NCBI GenBank assembly: GCA_031266095.1
Contig: JAISBR010000167.1
Span: 1 to 27,543, forward strand
Length of the DNA stretch: 27,543 nucleotides
Origin: Treponema sp.
GTDB taxonomy: Bacteria > Spirochaetota > Spirochaetia > Treponematales > Breznakiellaceae
Direction of reading: 5' to 3'
How positions within the stretch are numbered: the first letter of the stretch is position 1; every line of letters begins with the position of its first letter. A program made the translations under genes and the position numbers. Below, piece by piece: positions 14,842 to 23,161 of this stretch. A model generated the notes under the pieces. It was not told the origin of the DNA. It did not search any database and saw nothing but the letters and a program-made list of their open reading frames with translations.

Positions 14842-16650
14842 TTACTGAATCACTTTGTCCAGCCCCTCTCTGCGAAGCGCGTCGGCCTCGTTTCGTATCT
14901 GGGCCTTAACGTTATTTGGGGCGAAATTCAGATTCATAAAGGCCCGCAGCAGATATATCCCGTCAGCCGCCAGCGGCGGGCCGATATAGCGGCAGAGGGC
15001 CGCGATAGAACTTGTGGCAGCTAACAGGAGCTGGGGATCCTGATTCGGATTATTCGGGGCAAGCAGGAAGTTATACGACACGAAGGTCCTGCCCGTGGGG
15101 TCTATCCCAATAACGCCTATGGCCTGAGCGCAGGCTATCCTGACAGACGGCTCCGGGTCCCGGTCAAAGATATTCCACAGGAAAGGAACGGTTTCCCGCG
15201 AGCCAATCTGGCCCAAAAGCTTGATCATTTTAACCTGCTGGGGAGGCTTAACCGCGGGACGTACCGGCGAATAGTGGGGATCATTCAGGAAAAATCCTGT
15301 CATTTCCATAAGATAAGCCACATAGGCGGGCTCGTTTTCACCTAACTGACCGCTGAGGATGGCCCTTTCAATCATCGTATACATCCTGTCCTGATTTTCA
15401 TCCTCATAGCGCCGGTTGTCACTCAGCCAGGGGGAAGGGGGAGGATTGCCCATGCCGTAGCTGCCCTCAGGGTCGGGGCCGTAATATTTTGAGCGGGGTA
15501 CGGTCCGGGCCCTGCTGTCCAGCTTATACACCCGGAGCTTATTGTCCTTTCCGCAGGCATAGAGAAGCCCTTCATCGCTTAAGGCCGGAACACCGCTGGT
15601 TTCATTGGCGTATTTGAAGATAAAGCGCCGGCGGCCATCGGCGGCGAATCCGGTAACGCCCCGCGTGGTTATGGCATAAATCCCCCGCTCATCGAACAGC
15701 ATAGCGATCTGATCCGGGGCCAGTCTGCCCGAGCCGTTTTCCCCGGCGGCCTCATGACTGTCCCTGGTCCAGAGGATGCCGCCCGATCCATTGACGCATA
15801 ACACCCTCGCATCCCTGAGAGTCACCGCGAATTGGTTTCCCCGGCTTTCAGCCGCGGCGGGGGCCGCCGGAAGGGAGGTGAAACGCGTGCGGGAGAGTTT
15901 ATTCCTCCTTTGCGCGTTGTTATTAACAATTATTTTTTCCGCTTCCCCCGAAGAGTAGAGAAGTATATAGCTGTACTGATTCCCGTCCTTTAGCGGAACA
16001 ATCAGGGCCGGGGCGCGGTCAAGCCTGATCCGCTCTACAGCACTGAATTGATCGATCCTGACAAAGTCCTGGTTCTGTAGAACCATGGCTACGCCTCCGG
16101 CATGATCCAAAACCGGGGCAAGCGCTATGGGGCTGTTCAGGGATTGGGTCCACAGGGAATGCCCCGACGCGGTACGGCAGATCATTCCGGATTCTATGGG
16201 GATAAAAACCCTGCCGTCCCATCCAATAACCGGCGGAAACATAATGGGCTTCTCCAGGTTAAGCCGCCACAATTCCCGTCCAATCCGGTTTATTGTCATA
16301 AAACTACCGGCGGTGTTGCATACATAGGTTATTCCTTCAAGCGAACGGGCTATAAAAGGAGTCACCCTGTCCCGGGGATTGAAATTCCAGAGAGCGTTTC
16401 CGCTCATATAATAGGATTGAACACTTCCGCCGTCACAGGCAAGCACCACCGAGCTGGCCTGTAAAAAGGGCCTTCCGGTGACTACATCACCAAGGTCCTG
16501 TTCCCAAACAGGAGAGGCGCCCACCAGCGCGCTGGCGGGTTCAGCTTTCTGCTGGGCTCCCAGGGATGCGGGCTTAAATACCGGCGCAAGAAGAGCAAAA
16601 GCCGCAAGCCACAACAGGCTTATTTGGATATGAATACCGTTATTTGTCAT
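14842..16650 (-). CDS. Exported beta-propeller (PQQ-like repeats) protein with C-terminal HEAT-like domain
   Basis: 602 residues. A signal peptide (IQISLLWLAAFALLAPVFKP to SLGA) is followed by PQQ/BamB-like blade repeats, with strands ending in a tryptophan pair such as GNALWNF, GRELWRLN, GHSLWTQS, GGILWTRD and GRRRFIFKY. It lacks the tryptophan-docking residues that would prove PQQ binding, so a protein-binding or sensing propeller is likelier. A C-terminal helical region (MIKLLGQIGSRETVPFLWNI and EPSVRIACAQAIGVIGI) reads as HEAT-like repeats. The ATG at 16650 is chosen over upstream extensions because of AAGGAG nine bases upstream and the signal peptide; it overlaps the preceding gene by 11 bases. 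The partner is unknown. Confidence 0.82.
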   Translation of the reverse strand: MTNNGIHIQISLLWLAAFALLAPVFKPASLGAQQKAEPASALVGASPVWEQDLGDVVTGRPFLQASSVVLACDGGSVQSYYMSGNALWNFNPRDRVTPFIARSLEGITYVCNTAGSFMTINRIGRELWRLNLEKPIMFPPVIGWDGRVFIPIESGMICRTASGHSLWTQSLNSPIALAPVLDHAGGVAMVLQNQDFVRIDQFSAVERIRLDRAPALIVPLKDGNQYSYILLYSSGEAEKIIVNNNAQRRNKLSRTRFTSLPAAPAAAESRGNQFAVTLRDARVLCVNGSGGILWTRDSHEAAGENGSGRLAPDQIAMLFDERGIYAITTRGVTGFAADGRRRFIFKYANETSGVPALSDEGLLYACGKDNKLRVYKLDSRARTVPRSKYYGPDPEGSYGMGNPPPSPWLSDNRRYEDENQDRMYTMIERAILSGQLGENEPAYVAYLMEMTGFFLNDPHYSPVRPAVKPPQQVKMIKLLGQIGSRETVPFLWNIFDRDPEPSVRIACAQAIGVIGIDPTGRTFVSYNFLLAPNNPNQDPQLLLAATSSIAALCRYIGPPLAADGIYLLRAFMNLNFAPNNVKAQIRNEADALRREGLDKVIQ

Positions 16651-17485
16651 TGTTAGCTGCTCCTTCCTGCCGAATATTGGTAAACAGGGTAAAGGCAAGG
16701 GAAGAATTCTCGTCATAATTACGTCCGCAGGGAAGGCCGGCACTGACAATTTCAAAGGCGGTTTTCGGGTCATCAAACAACAGACGAAGACCGCTCTGAC
16801 TGAGGGCCGTCTGTTCGGGCAGCGTTTCCTCAAGTGTTAAATTAACGCTTATAGTGGCGTCCACCGGACTTTGCCGTGACCTGCCCTGAGCATCCCGTAT
16901 GGTCATGGTACGCCGCGCGTAACCGGCGTAGGCATAGCCGCCGGTTCCATAGCCCTCGTACTTCAAGGAGTTGTTCTGCCGGCGCTCCCAGGTGTCGTAC
17001 CGTTCAATCCTCACGGTCCTGTCGGACCTGAACTCAATAATACAGACAAGCGGCCCTTCCGGGGTACTTATGACGGACTGCCATGTCCCCAACAGATAAT
17101 TGGGATAGGGGATATTTTCCACCGCCTGGGCGCAGAAAGAGAAGACGGAAATGCCGCTTAAAGAGGCGCCTTCCTCCTTTGCTGCATTCAGGACCCTTCC
17201 CGATCGTACCTCCACCGTATCGGCTGATAAAACGAACGCAGATCCCTGTCTTGTCACTTTGCCTCGGACTATATATTCCGCGTTATTGGCCTCTTCCCCT
17301 TCAAGAATTATCAAAGTTCCCCAGGCTTTGAGTTCATCGATTACCTGCCGGGCGGCGCTTGCCGCGTCACCGGGACTGCTCCCTCCGGCAGCTTCAAAGG
17401 GCGGTATACCTACAATAGAAAGCCTTTGAGCAAAAAGGCCCAAACCGGCACCCAGGAACACCAGCGCCAACAAGGGTTTTTTCAT
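16640..17485 (-). CDS. Exported protein of unknown function
   Basis: 281 residues starting with a clean signal peptide (MKKPLLALVFLGAGLGLFAQ). The first half of the mature protein (IVGIPPFEAA, AARQVIDELKAW, ILEGEEANNAEYIVRGKVTR, DTVEVRSGRVLNA) resembles the periplasmic LpoB/CsgG-like fold that treponemes use in many secreted proteins. The second half has a lipocalin-like opening (NYLLGTWQSVISTPEGPLV), then a GYGTGGYAYAGYARR stretch rich in glycine and tyrosine. These are weak resemblances read by eye. AAGGAA precedes the start. It is first in a two-gene operon with the propeller/HEAT gene, so they probably act together in the envelope. Confidence 0.75.
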   Translation of the reverse strand: MKKPLLALVFLGAGLGLFAQRLSIVGIPPFEAAGGSSPGDAASAARQVIDELKAWGTLIILEGEEANNAEYIVRGKVTRQGSAFVLSADTVEVRSGRVLNAAKEEGASLSGISVFSFCAQAVENIPYPNYLLGTWQSVISTPEGPLVCIIEFRSDRTVRIERYDTWERRQNNSLKYEGYGTGGYAYAGYARRTMTIRDAQGRSRQSPVDATISVNLTLEETLPEQTALSQSGLRLLFDDPKTAFEIVSAGLPCGRNYDENSSLAFTLFTNIRQEGAANNDK

Positions 17486-17526
17486 AGAGATTCCTTTTTA
17501 AATAAAAATTCATAGCATATACAGCA

Positions 17527-17532
17527 ATTATA
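17527..17532 (-). promoter_or_regulatory. -10 box for the exported-protein operon
   Basis: A perfect TATAAT lies on the minus strand about 42 bases upstream of the start at 17485. No good -35 is seen at 16-18 bases. Confidence 0.5.
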
Positions 17533-17569
17533 AACAATGGCGACCGGAAAAACCATCGAAATCACAAGA

Positions 17570-17589
17570 AAACAGGAGGTTTCCTGTTT
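17570..17589. promoter_or_regulatory. Perfect palindrome in the divergent intergenic region
   Basis: AAACAGGA (17570-17577) and TCCTGTTT (17582-17589) form an eight-base stem with a GGTT loop. It lies between the minus-strand TATAAT (17527-17532) and the plus-strand TATAAT (17661-17666), so it could be a shared regulator site. The role is inferred. Confidence 0.35.
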
Positions 17590-17660
17590 GGGGCCGGCTT
17601 GAATCGGCATAATTATTCAAAAAGTTTAAAAAAATCGTAGTAAATTTACCGGTTTCCCTG

Positions 17661-17666
17661 TATAAT
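17661..17666 (+). promoter_or_regulatory. -10 box for the GH-ppx-ppk operon
   Basis: A perfect TATAAT stands 115 bases upstream of the GTG at 17781, with only a weak TAGTAA at the -35 distance. The long leader (17673-17780) has no evident gene. Confidence 0.5.
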
Positions 17667-17780
17667 GGTATCAATCCGTAATGTCTCCGTATTGTAGACA
17701 GACAACAATTGATTTGGAATAATATTAAGAAATGACTGCGGAATTTTAAAAACAGGCGTTTCTATGAATAAGGAGTATGG

Positions 17781-19205
17781 GTGTCAAAGCACGATTTCCC
17801 CAAAATTCACTTCTACGATCAGGATTTTGTCGATATATACGATAAAACGTGGGCTTGGATTCAGGATTGCTGGAACAACGGAGTCGAAAAGAACGGAATT
17901 GAGGGGAAATTTTTCTCCTATCCCGGAGATCCTGAAGTCCACCAGGCTGACGCCATTTTTTCCTCTTTCTTTTTGGTGTACTCAAACTGGATCTATCAGG
18001 CCCACCCGACCCTGGATCTGTTTTACAGCCGCCAGGAGCCGAATGGGGCTATCCGCTGCGCCTATAATATCAAGACCGGCGCGCCGGTAGTGGACCGGGA
18101 TAACCCCGAGGGGCTGGGCATCCCTCTGTTCGCGTGGGCGGAGTACAATATCTATCATAAGTCGGCCAACAAGAAGCGGGTGAAGGATGTGCTTTCGGTA
18201 CTGCATAAATATTCCGGCTGGATTGATTCGGTTTTTAAAAGGCCCAACGGGCTATACAAAGTGCCCTTCTCGGTTACCGGGATGAGTAATTCCCCCAGGG
18301 AGGACGCCTATTATTCCATGGACTTTAACACCATGATGGCCATTAATATGCTCTATATGTCCGCGATGGCGGATATCCTCAATGATAAGGAATCGAGCTT
18401 CCAGTACAAGCGCCAGTATTTTTCGCTCAAAACCAGAATCAATTCCCTTATGTGGGATAACGAGGATGGTTATTATTATGATATTGATAAGAATGAGGAG
18501 CGGGTACCGATCAAGACCATAGCCGGCTGCTGGCCGTTGTTAGCTGAAATTCCAAACGATGAAAAAGCGGAACGGATCATCGAAAAACTTTCAGACCCCC
18601 AGTATTTCGGTACGGCCCATCCGTTTCCTTCACTGGCGGTATCTGAAAAAACCTTTGACGAACATGGCCGGGGTTACCGGGGATCGGTTTATCCTCACCT
18701 GACCTTTATGGTGATAAAAGGGCTGGAACGCTACCAGCGGTGGGACCTGGCACGGGAATGCGCCATCCGGCACCTGTACTTTATGCTGGACTCCATGAGT
18801 CCCGACGGAGACCATCACAAAGGTACGCTCTGGGAAGCCTATCTTCCCACGAAAGAAGGTCCCGCCAGGTGGCAGGGTAAGTCGGAATTTCCCCGGCCCC
18901 AGTATCTTACCTATGACGCCCTTTCCACTATCTGCCTTACCATCGAAAATATTGTGGGCCTCTTTATCTCCCTGCCCCGAAAGACCGTGGACTGGATCAT
19001 TCCCAATCTGGAGATCATGGGCGTGGAGAATCTGTCTCTTAAGAAAAACATGATCACTATTCTCTCCAACAAGAGCGGACGGGGCTGGGAGATACACATG
19101 GAAAGTGAGAAGCTTTATTATTTTACGATTAATATTTTGGGAAAGAAAAAAAAGACTCTGCCTATCCCTTCCGGCAAATGTTCAATGCTGATTGACAAAT
19201 TGTAG
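17781..19205 (+). CDS. GH63/GH37-like (alpha/alpha)6 glycoside hydrolase, catalytic acid apparently replaced
   Basis: 474 residues, cytoplasmic (no signal peptide). The layout matches trehalase/glucosylglycerate-hydrolase-type enzymes that split small alpha-glucosides such as trehalose or glucosylglycerate. Visible landmarks are HQADAIFSSFFLVYSNW, FNTMMAINMLYMSAMADIL, LMWDNEDGYYYDID, GYRGSVYPHLTFMVIKGL and GTLWEAY (Glu352, the expected general base). The motif that in relatives reads SGxDNSPxWD is TGMSNSPRED here (167-175), so the catalytic aspartate is Ser169. It may be inactive, regulatory or act differently. The GTG start has AGGAG five bases upstream. It heads an operon with ppx three bases downstream. 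Family assignment is moderate; the substrate is unknown. Confidence 0.75.
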   Translation: MSKHDFPKIHFYDQDFVDIYDKTWAWIQDCWNNGVEKNGIEGKFFSYPGDPEVHQADAIFSSFFLVYSNWIYQAHPTLDLFYSRQEPNGAIRCAYNIKTGAPVVDRDNPEGLGIPLFAWAEYNIYHKSANKKRVKDVLSVLHKYSGWIDSVFKRPNGLYKVPFSVTGMSNSPREDAYYSMDFNTMMAINMLYMSAMADILNDKESSFQYKRQYFSLKTRINSLMWDNEDGYYYDIDKNEERVPIKTIAGCWPLLAEIPNDEKAERIIEKLSDPQYFGTAHPFPSLAVSEKTFDEHGRGYRGSVYPHLTFMVIKGLERYQRWDLARECAIRHLYFMLDSMSPDGDHHKGTLWEAYLPTKEGPARWQGKSEFPRPQYLTYDALSTICLTIENIVGLFISLPRKTVDWIIPNLEIMGVENLSLKKNMITILSNKSGRGWEIHMESEKLYYFTINILGKKKKTLPIPSGKCSMLIDKL

Positions 19206-19208
19206 CGT

Positions 19209-20741
19209 ATGGAAAATCATCTGGTCGCCGTTCTTGAAATTGGCTCTACCGGAATAAGGCTCCTCGTGGCGGAAATACAGGGACGGCAGTGGCGGGTGCT
19301 GGACAACGCCGGGTGGCCGGTAGCCCTGGGCCGGGACGTGTTTACCTCGGGTGAACTTTCCCGTGAGTCCGTGCTTGAGTGCCTTGCGGTACTTCAAAAT
19401 TACCGGGAGCTTCTGGCGGGCTGGGGCATCGCCGGCGCCGATATTCATGTAATCGCCACCAGCGCCCTGAGGGTTGCGCGTAACCGGGATGTATTTATTG
19501 ATCGGGTACGGCAGGAAACGGGTTTCAATCTTTCGATTGTGGAGGGGCTTGAGGAAAACCGGCTTGTGTATCTGGCGGTACGCTTTGCACTCAAGCAGGA
19601 TCTTCCCCTGTTCTGGAAGGCCAACTCAATGATCATTGAGATAGGGGGAGGCTCAACTGAAATCATGCTCCTGCGCCGGGGACAGATGGTGGCGGCTCAC
19701 AGTATCAGGCTGGGAACGATCATTATCGATCAGCATTCCCGGCTCAGGACGGGCGCAAGCCCTTCTTCCCCTGAGCGTTACTTGAACGAGAATATTCGGA
19801 ACACTTCGGGCCTTTTAAACGCAGAGATGGATCTGGCCCATGTGAGGACCTTCGTGGTCGCCGGTTCCGACGCCCGGTTCGCGGCGGATACGATAGGGAC
19901 CGCTCTGAATGAAAATTGCAGAATCATAAACAGGAATGATTTTATTTCCTTCGCCGAAAAGATACACAACTACAGTATTGAGGAATGTGTTCAGAAACTT
20001 AAGATATCTTACGCCGAAGCCGAGGGCTTTATTCCCGGTATTTTAACCCTTAAACTTTTTCTTGATCAGACCGTGGCCGCCCAACTGGTGGTTCCCCTGT
20101 CTTCCATTCGGGAGGGTTATCTCATCGATCTGGCCCTGGGAGTGGACTCCGAATTGCAGGAGGAATTTTTTTCCCAGATCATCGCCTCGGCAGTGAACCT
20201 GGGACGGAAATTCCACTACGACGAGGCCCATTCAAGGCATGTGGCGGATCTCTGCATGATCCTCTTTGACGCTCTGGCAAAAGAACACGGCATGAACCGC
20301 CGGCAGAGGATGATGCTGGAGACGGCCGCAATTCTCCACGACATCGGCATGTACATCAAGGGTTCGGGCCACCACAAACACGGCCAATACATTGTCGCCA
20401 ATTCGGAGATCTTCGGCCTGCAGCGTGATGAGATGAATATAATCGCCAATGTTATCCGTTATCACAGAGGGGATCCGCCTTCGGAATCTGACTTTGAATA
20501 CGTTATCCTTCAGCGTGAAGAGCGGATACTGGTGCTTAAAATGGCATCTATTCTCCGTGTCGCCGACGCCCTTGACAGGGGACATTCCCAACAGATAAAA
20601 AAAATTACCGTTGAGCGGCGTTCCGAGACCATAGCGCTGTATGTCGATAGGGTATACGATCTTTCCCTTGAGCTGATGGGCATCGAGGAGAAGGCAGGGC
20701 TTTTTCAGGATGTGTTTGGATATAAAGTGATTTTAAGCTAG
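19209..20741 (+). CDS. ppx: Ppx/GppA exopolyphosphatase with C-terminal HD domain
   Basis: 510 residues, normal for the family. The enzyme removes terminal phosphates from polyphosphate and/or pppGpp. The N-terminal actin-like part has LEIGSTGIRLLVAE (the phosphate-binding loop), ATSALRVARNRD, GLEENRLVYLAVRF and MIIEIGGGSTEIML. The C-terminal half carries an HD-type domain (AHSRHVADLCMILFD, TAAILHDIGMYIKG, VIRYHRGDPP). It starts three bases after the GH gene's stop with little ribosome site, so coupling is likely. Its TAG stop (20739-20741) is made by the first bases of the inserted repeat element, so the original C-terminus may have differed by a few residues. ppk follows after that element. 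Confidence 0.93.
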   Translation: MENHLVAVLEIGSTGIRLLVAEIQGRQWRVLDNAGWPVALGRDVFTSGELSRESVLECLAVLQNYRELLAGWGIAGADIHVIATSALRVARNRDVFIDRVRQETGFNLSIVEGLEENRLVYLAVRFALKQDLPLFWKANSMIIEIGGGSTEIMLLRRGQMVAAHSIRLGTIIIDQHSRLRTGASPSSPERYLNENIRNTSGLLNAEMDLAHVRTFVVAGSDARFAADTIGTALNENCRIINRNDFISFAEKIHNYSIEECVQKLKISYAEAEGFIPGILTLKLFLDQTVAAQLVVPLSSIREGYLIDLALGVDSELQEEFFSQIIASAVNLGRKFHYDEAHSRHVADLCMILFDALAKEHGMNRRQRMMLETAAILHDIGMYIKGSGHHKHGQYIVANSEIFGLQRDEMNIIANVIRYHRGDPPSESDFEYVILQREERILVLKMASILRVADALDRGHSQQIKKITVERRSETIALYVDRVYDLSLELMGIEEKAGLFQDVFGYKVILS

Positions 20742-20900
20742 GAGTTTGTTGCACTTCGTGCATAAAACCTCAAAAAATCGCCATTTAGGCGATTTTTTAC
20801 CCCGCAAACTCCGTCGAACCGAAGGTTCGCAGGAGCCCCTTAATCGGGGTTTTTGCGGCACAAAGTGCCTCAAAAACCCACAAGCGCAACAGGCTCCTAG
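20738..20900. repeat. Dispersed 160-base structured element, copy B (between ppx and ppk)
   Basis: 163 bases from CTAGGAG to CTCCTAG, matching 1895-2053. The terminal inverted repeats are CTAGGAGTTTGTTGCACTT and, read on the other strand from the right end, CTAGGAGCCTGTTGCGCTT (only three mismatches in 19). Internal hairpins are TGCAC-TTC-GTGCA, AATCGCC/GGCGATT followed by T6, CGAACC-GAA-GGTTCG, CCCC/GGGG followed by T5, and GGCAC-AAA-GTGCC. Changes between copies fall largely in loops or keep pairing. A plus-strand reading (LHFVHKT..NR..GDF.P.K.RRTEGSQEP) is open in both copies, but the palindromic make-up argues for DNA or RNA structure rather than protein. It separates two co-oriented genes and may attenuate ppk. 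Confidence 0.85.
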
Positions 20901-20929
20901 GAGCCGGCTCCAGTTCCTGTGGAGGATAA

Positions 20930-23161
20930 ATGCTAGACGAAAATAAAAAAACCGAATCACAAGCTTCCGCCGCTAACTACTTTAGCCGTGATCTCTCCTG
21001 GATCGATTTTAATGGACGGGTACTGGAAGAAGGACTGCGAAAGGACCTGCCCCTGTTGGAACGGCTTCGGTTTTTGTCGATTGTTTCTTCCAATTTTGAT
21101 GAATTTTTTATGGTCCGGACGGCGGCGATAAAACGGATGCGCCGTTCCGGCGGGGGGGAACTGTCTCCTTCGATTGATTCTTCGGGATTGAATCCGGCGG
21201 ATCAGCTTAAAGGGGTTTCTGAAAAAACCCATGCCATAATCCGCCGTTTGTACACTTGTTTGAAGAATGAGATTTTTCCCGGCCTGGCGGAGGCCGGACT
21301 TGCCTTGCTGCGTCCGGATTCCTGGACCGTTCATCAAATGGATTATCTTGAATCTTTTTTTATAAGCCAGTTGTATCCCCTCATTACTCCCCTGCGCATT
21401 GAGAAGGACAAGCCGCTGCCCCTTGTTGAGAGTCGGAGCATAAACGCGGTCTTTCTGCTTGTTCCTGAAACCGATGAGGCTAAAAACCCGGCGGCCGGGG
21501 CCGTTCCGCCGGATAAGGATAAGGCGAGGCCGGAGAGCGGTGATGCCGGGGAGTGTATTGCCGTCGTGCGGTTTCCTCCGGCGCTGAGCCGGATCATCTG
21601 GCTGCCTGAGGAGCATGGGGAATTGAAATGGGCCCTGCTGGATGACGTGACGCTTATCTGGGGAGGCTATCTCTTTCCCGGTTTCCGGGTAAGGGAGAGT
21701 ATGCTGTTCAAGGTAAACCGGGACGCGGATTTTTCCGTGGATGAGCGGCGGGACGAGGATTTTATCGAGGCCATGGAAGAAGTCCTGGAGGACCGGGAAA
21801 AATCCGAGGCGGTATGCATGGTCTATTCCCCCGGCAGCGGGAGGCTCCGTGACGAATTGGCGAAACGGTTTTCCCTGGGTGCCGATGATCTGTACGAAGT
21901 TGACGGCCCCTTAAATACCGGCGATTTACTGGAACTGGCCGGCATCGCGGGCTTCGAGGAACTGCAGGAAAAGGCATGGATGATATATCCCGTCCCCGGT
22001 TTCAATGAGGATATACCCGTTTGGGACCGGATCAGCCAGGGGGACGTGATGCTCCATCTGCCCTATCAGTCTTTTGATCCGGTAGCCCGCTTTTTTCAGG
22101 AAGCCGCCGCCGATTCCCAGGTTATCTCCATCAAGACCGCCCTGTATCGAACCGGCGGCGGAAGTTCCGCGGCGATTTCGCCGGTGGTACGGGCTTTGGA
22201 ACAGGCCGCGCTGAATGGCAAGCAGGTGATCGCCGTTGTGGAACTGAAGGCCCGCTTTGACGAGGAACGGAACATCTCCTGGGCAAACCGGCTTGAAAAG
22301 GCCGGGGTGATTGTGATCTACGGCCTGTCTCGGCTCAAGGTGCACGCTAAAGTCACCATGGTATTACGCCGTGAGCATGGGCGGATAAAGCGTTACGTGC
22401 ATCTTTCAACCGGCAATTACAACGATAAAACAGCGAAGCTCTACGAGGATATCTGCCTCTTTACCTGCCGGGAGGATATCGCCTATGACGCGGGGCTTCT
22501 CTTCAATATGCTCACCGGCTATTCGATTATACAGACCATGGTGCGGCTGGTGATTGCCCCCGCTGGACTGAAAGACCGGCTGGTGGAACTAATCGAGCGG
22601 GAAGCCAAACGCTCAAGCCAAAAGTACCCCGGAAAGATCATCGCGAAACTCAACTCCCTTACCGATACCGATATCGTCAACGCCCTGTACCGGGCTTCCC
22701 GGTCGGGGGTAAAGGTTTTCCTCTGCGTCCGGGGGATATGCACACTGATTCCCGGTGTGCCGGAGCTTTCGGAAAATATTCGGGTGATAAGCGTCATCGA
22801 TCATTATCTGGAACATTCCCGGATTTATTATTTTGCCAACGGCGGCGCGGAGGAACTGTACCTTTCCAGCGCGGACTGGATGCCCCGTAACCTTGAACGC
22901 CGGGTAGAGCTGATGTTTCCGGTTCAGGATGAAAAGATCCGGGCGGAACTGCGTGAGGCGCTTAACGCCTATTTTCGGGACAACTGCCAGGCGAGGTCCC
23001 TTAACGCCGACGGGACCTGGACGCGCTTAAGCCCGCCTGAGGGGGAAAAGCCCTTCCGGGTACAGAAAGATATGCTCTCCCGCGCCGCGAGGGAATCGGG
23101 GAATCTCTGGCCGGTAAAAAAAGAATTTATTGTCCGCCGCAGCCCGCCGGGTGACCGATGA
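20930..23161 (+). CDS. ppk: Polyphosphate kinase 1
   Basis: Ppk1 makes polyphosphate from ATP, reversibly. The 743 residues begin with the N-domain signature YFSRDLSWIDFNGRVLEEG and LRFLSIVSSNFDEFFMVR. The catalytic domains show SQVISIKTALYRTGG, VVELKARFDEERNISWANRLEKAG, the autophosphorylated histidine in LSRLKVHAKVTMV (His472), the second active-site histidine in LEHSRIYYF (His629), and SADWMPRNLERRVELMFPV near the end. An insertion rich in charged and proline residues (about 180-207) is not typical. GGAGG precedes the ATG by a short spacer. It follows ppx and overlaps the methyltransferase gene by ATGA, so the polyphosphate genes and the rRNA methylase are one unit. Confidence 0.97.
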   Translation: MLDENKKTESQASAANYFSRDLSWIDFNGRVLEEGLRKDLPLLERLRFLSIVSSNFDEFFMVRTAAIKRMRRSGGGELSPSIDSSGLNPADQLKGVSEKTHAIIRRLYTCLKNEIFPGLAEAGLALLRPDSWTVHQMDYLESFFISQLYPLITPLRIEKDKPLPLVESRSINAVFLLVPETDEAKNPAAGAVPPDKDKARPESGDAGECIAVVRFPPALSRIIWLPEEHGELKWALLDDVTLIWGGYLFPGFRVRESMLFKVNRDADFSVDERRDEDFIEAMEEVLEDREKSEAVCMVYSPGSGRLRDELAKRFSLGADDLYEVDGPLNTGDLLELAGIAGFEELQEKAWMIYPVPGFNEDIPVWDRISQGDVMLHLPYQSFDPVARFFQEAAADSQVISIKTALYRTGGGSSAAISPVVRALEQAALNGKQVIAVVELKARFDEERNISWANRLEKAGVIVIYGLSRLKVHAKVTMVLRREHGRIKRYVHLSTGNYNDKTAKLYEDICLFTCREDIAYDAGLLFNMLTGYSIIQTMVRLVIAPAGLKDRLVELIEREAKRSSQKYPGKIIAKLNSLTDTDIVNALYRASRSGVKVFLCVRGICTLIPGVPELSENIRVISVIDHYLEHSRIYYFANGGAEELYLSSADWMPRNLERRVELMFPVQDEKIRAELREALNAYFRDNCQARSLNADGTWTRLSPPEGEKPFRVQKDMLSRAARESGNLWPVKKEFIVRRSPPGDR

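Noticed and set aside
20746..20946. A 66-codon plus-strand frame in repeat copy B
   Set aside because: The sequence is mostly palindromes, and the copy A frame stops early; conserved reading is explained by repeat identity.
20733..20960. A 75-codon minus-strand frame over the same repeat
   Set aside because: No ribosome site or family resemblance; overlaps the repeat and both flanking genes.
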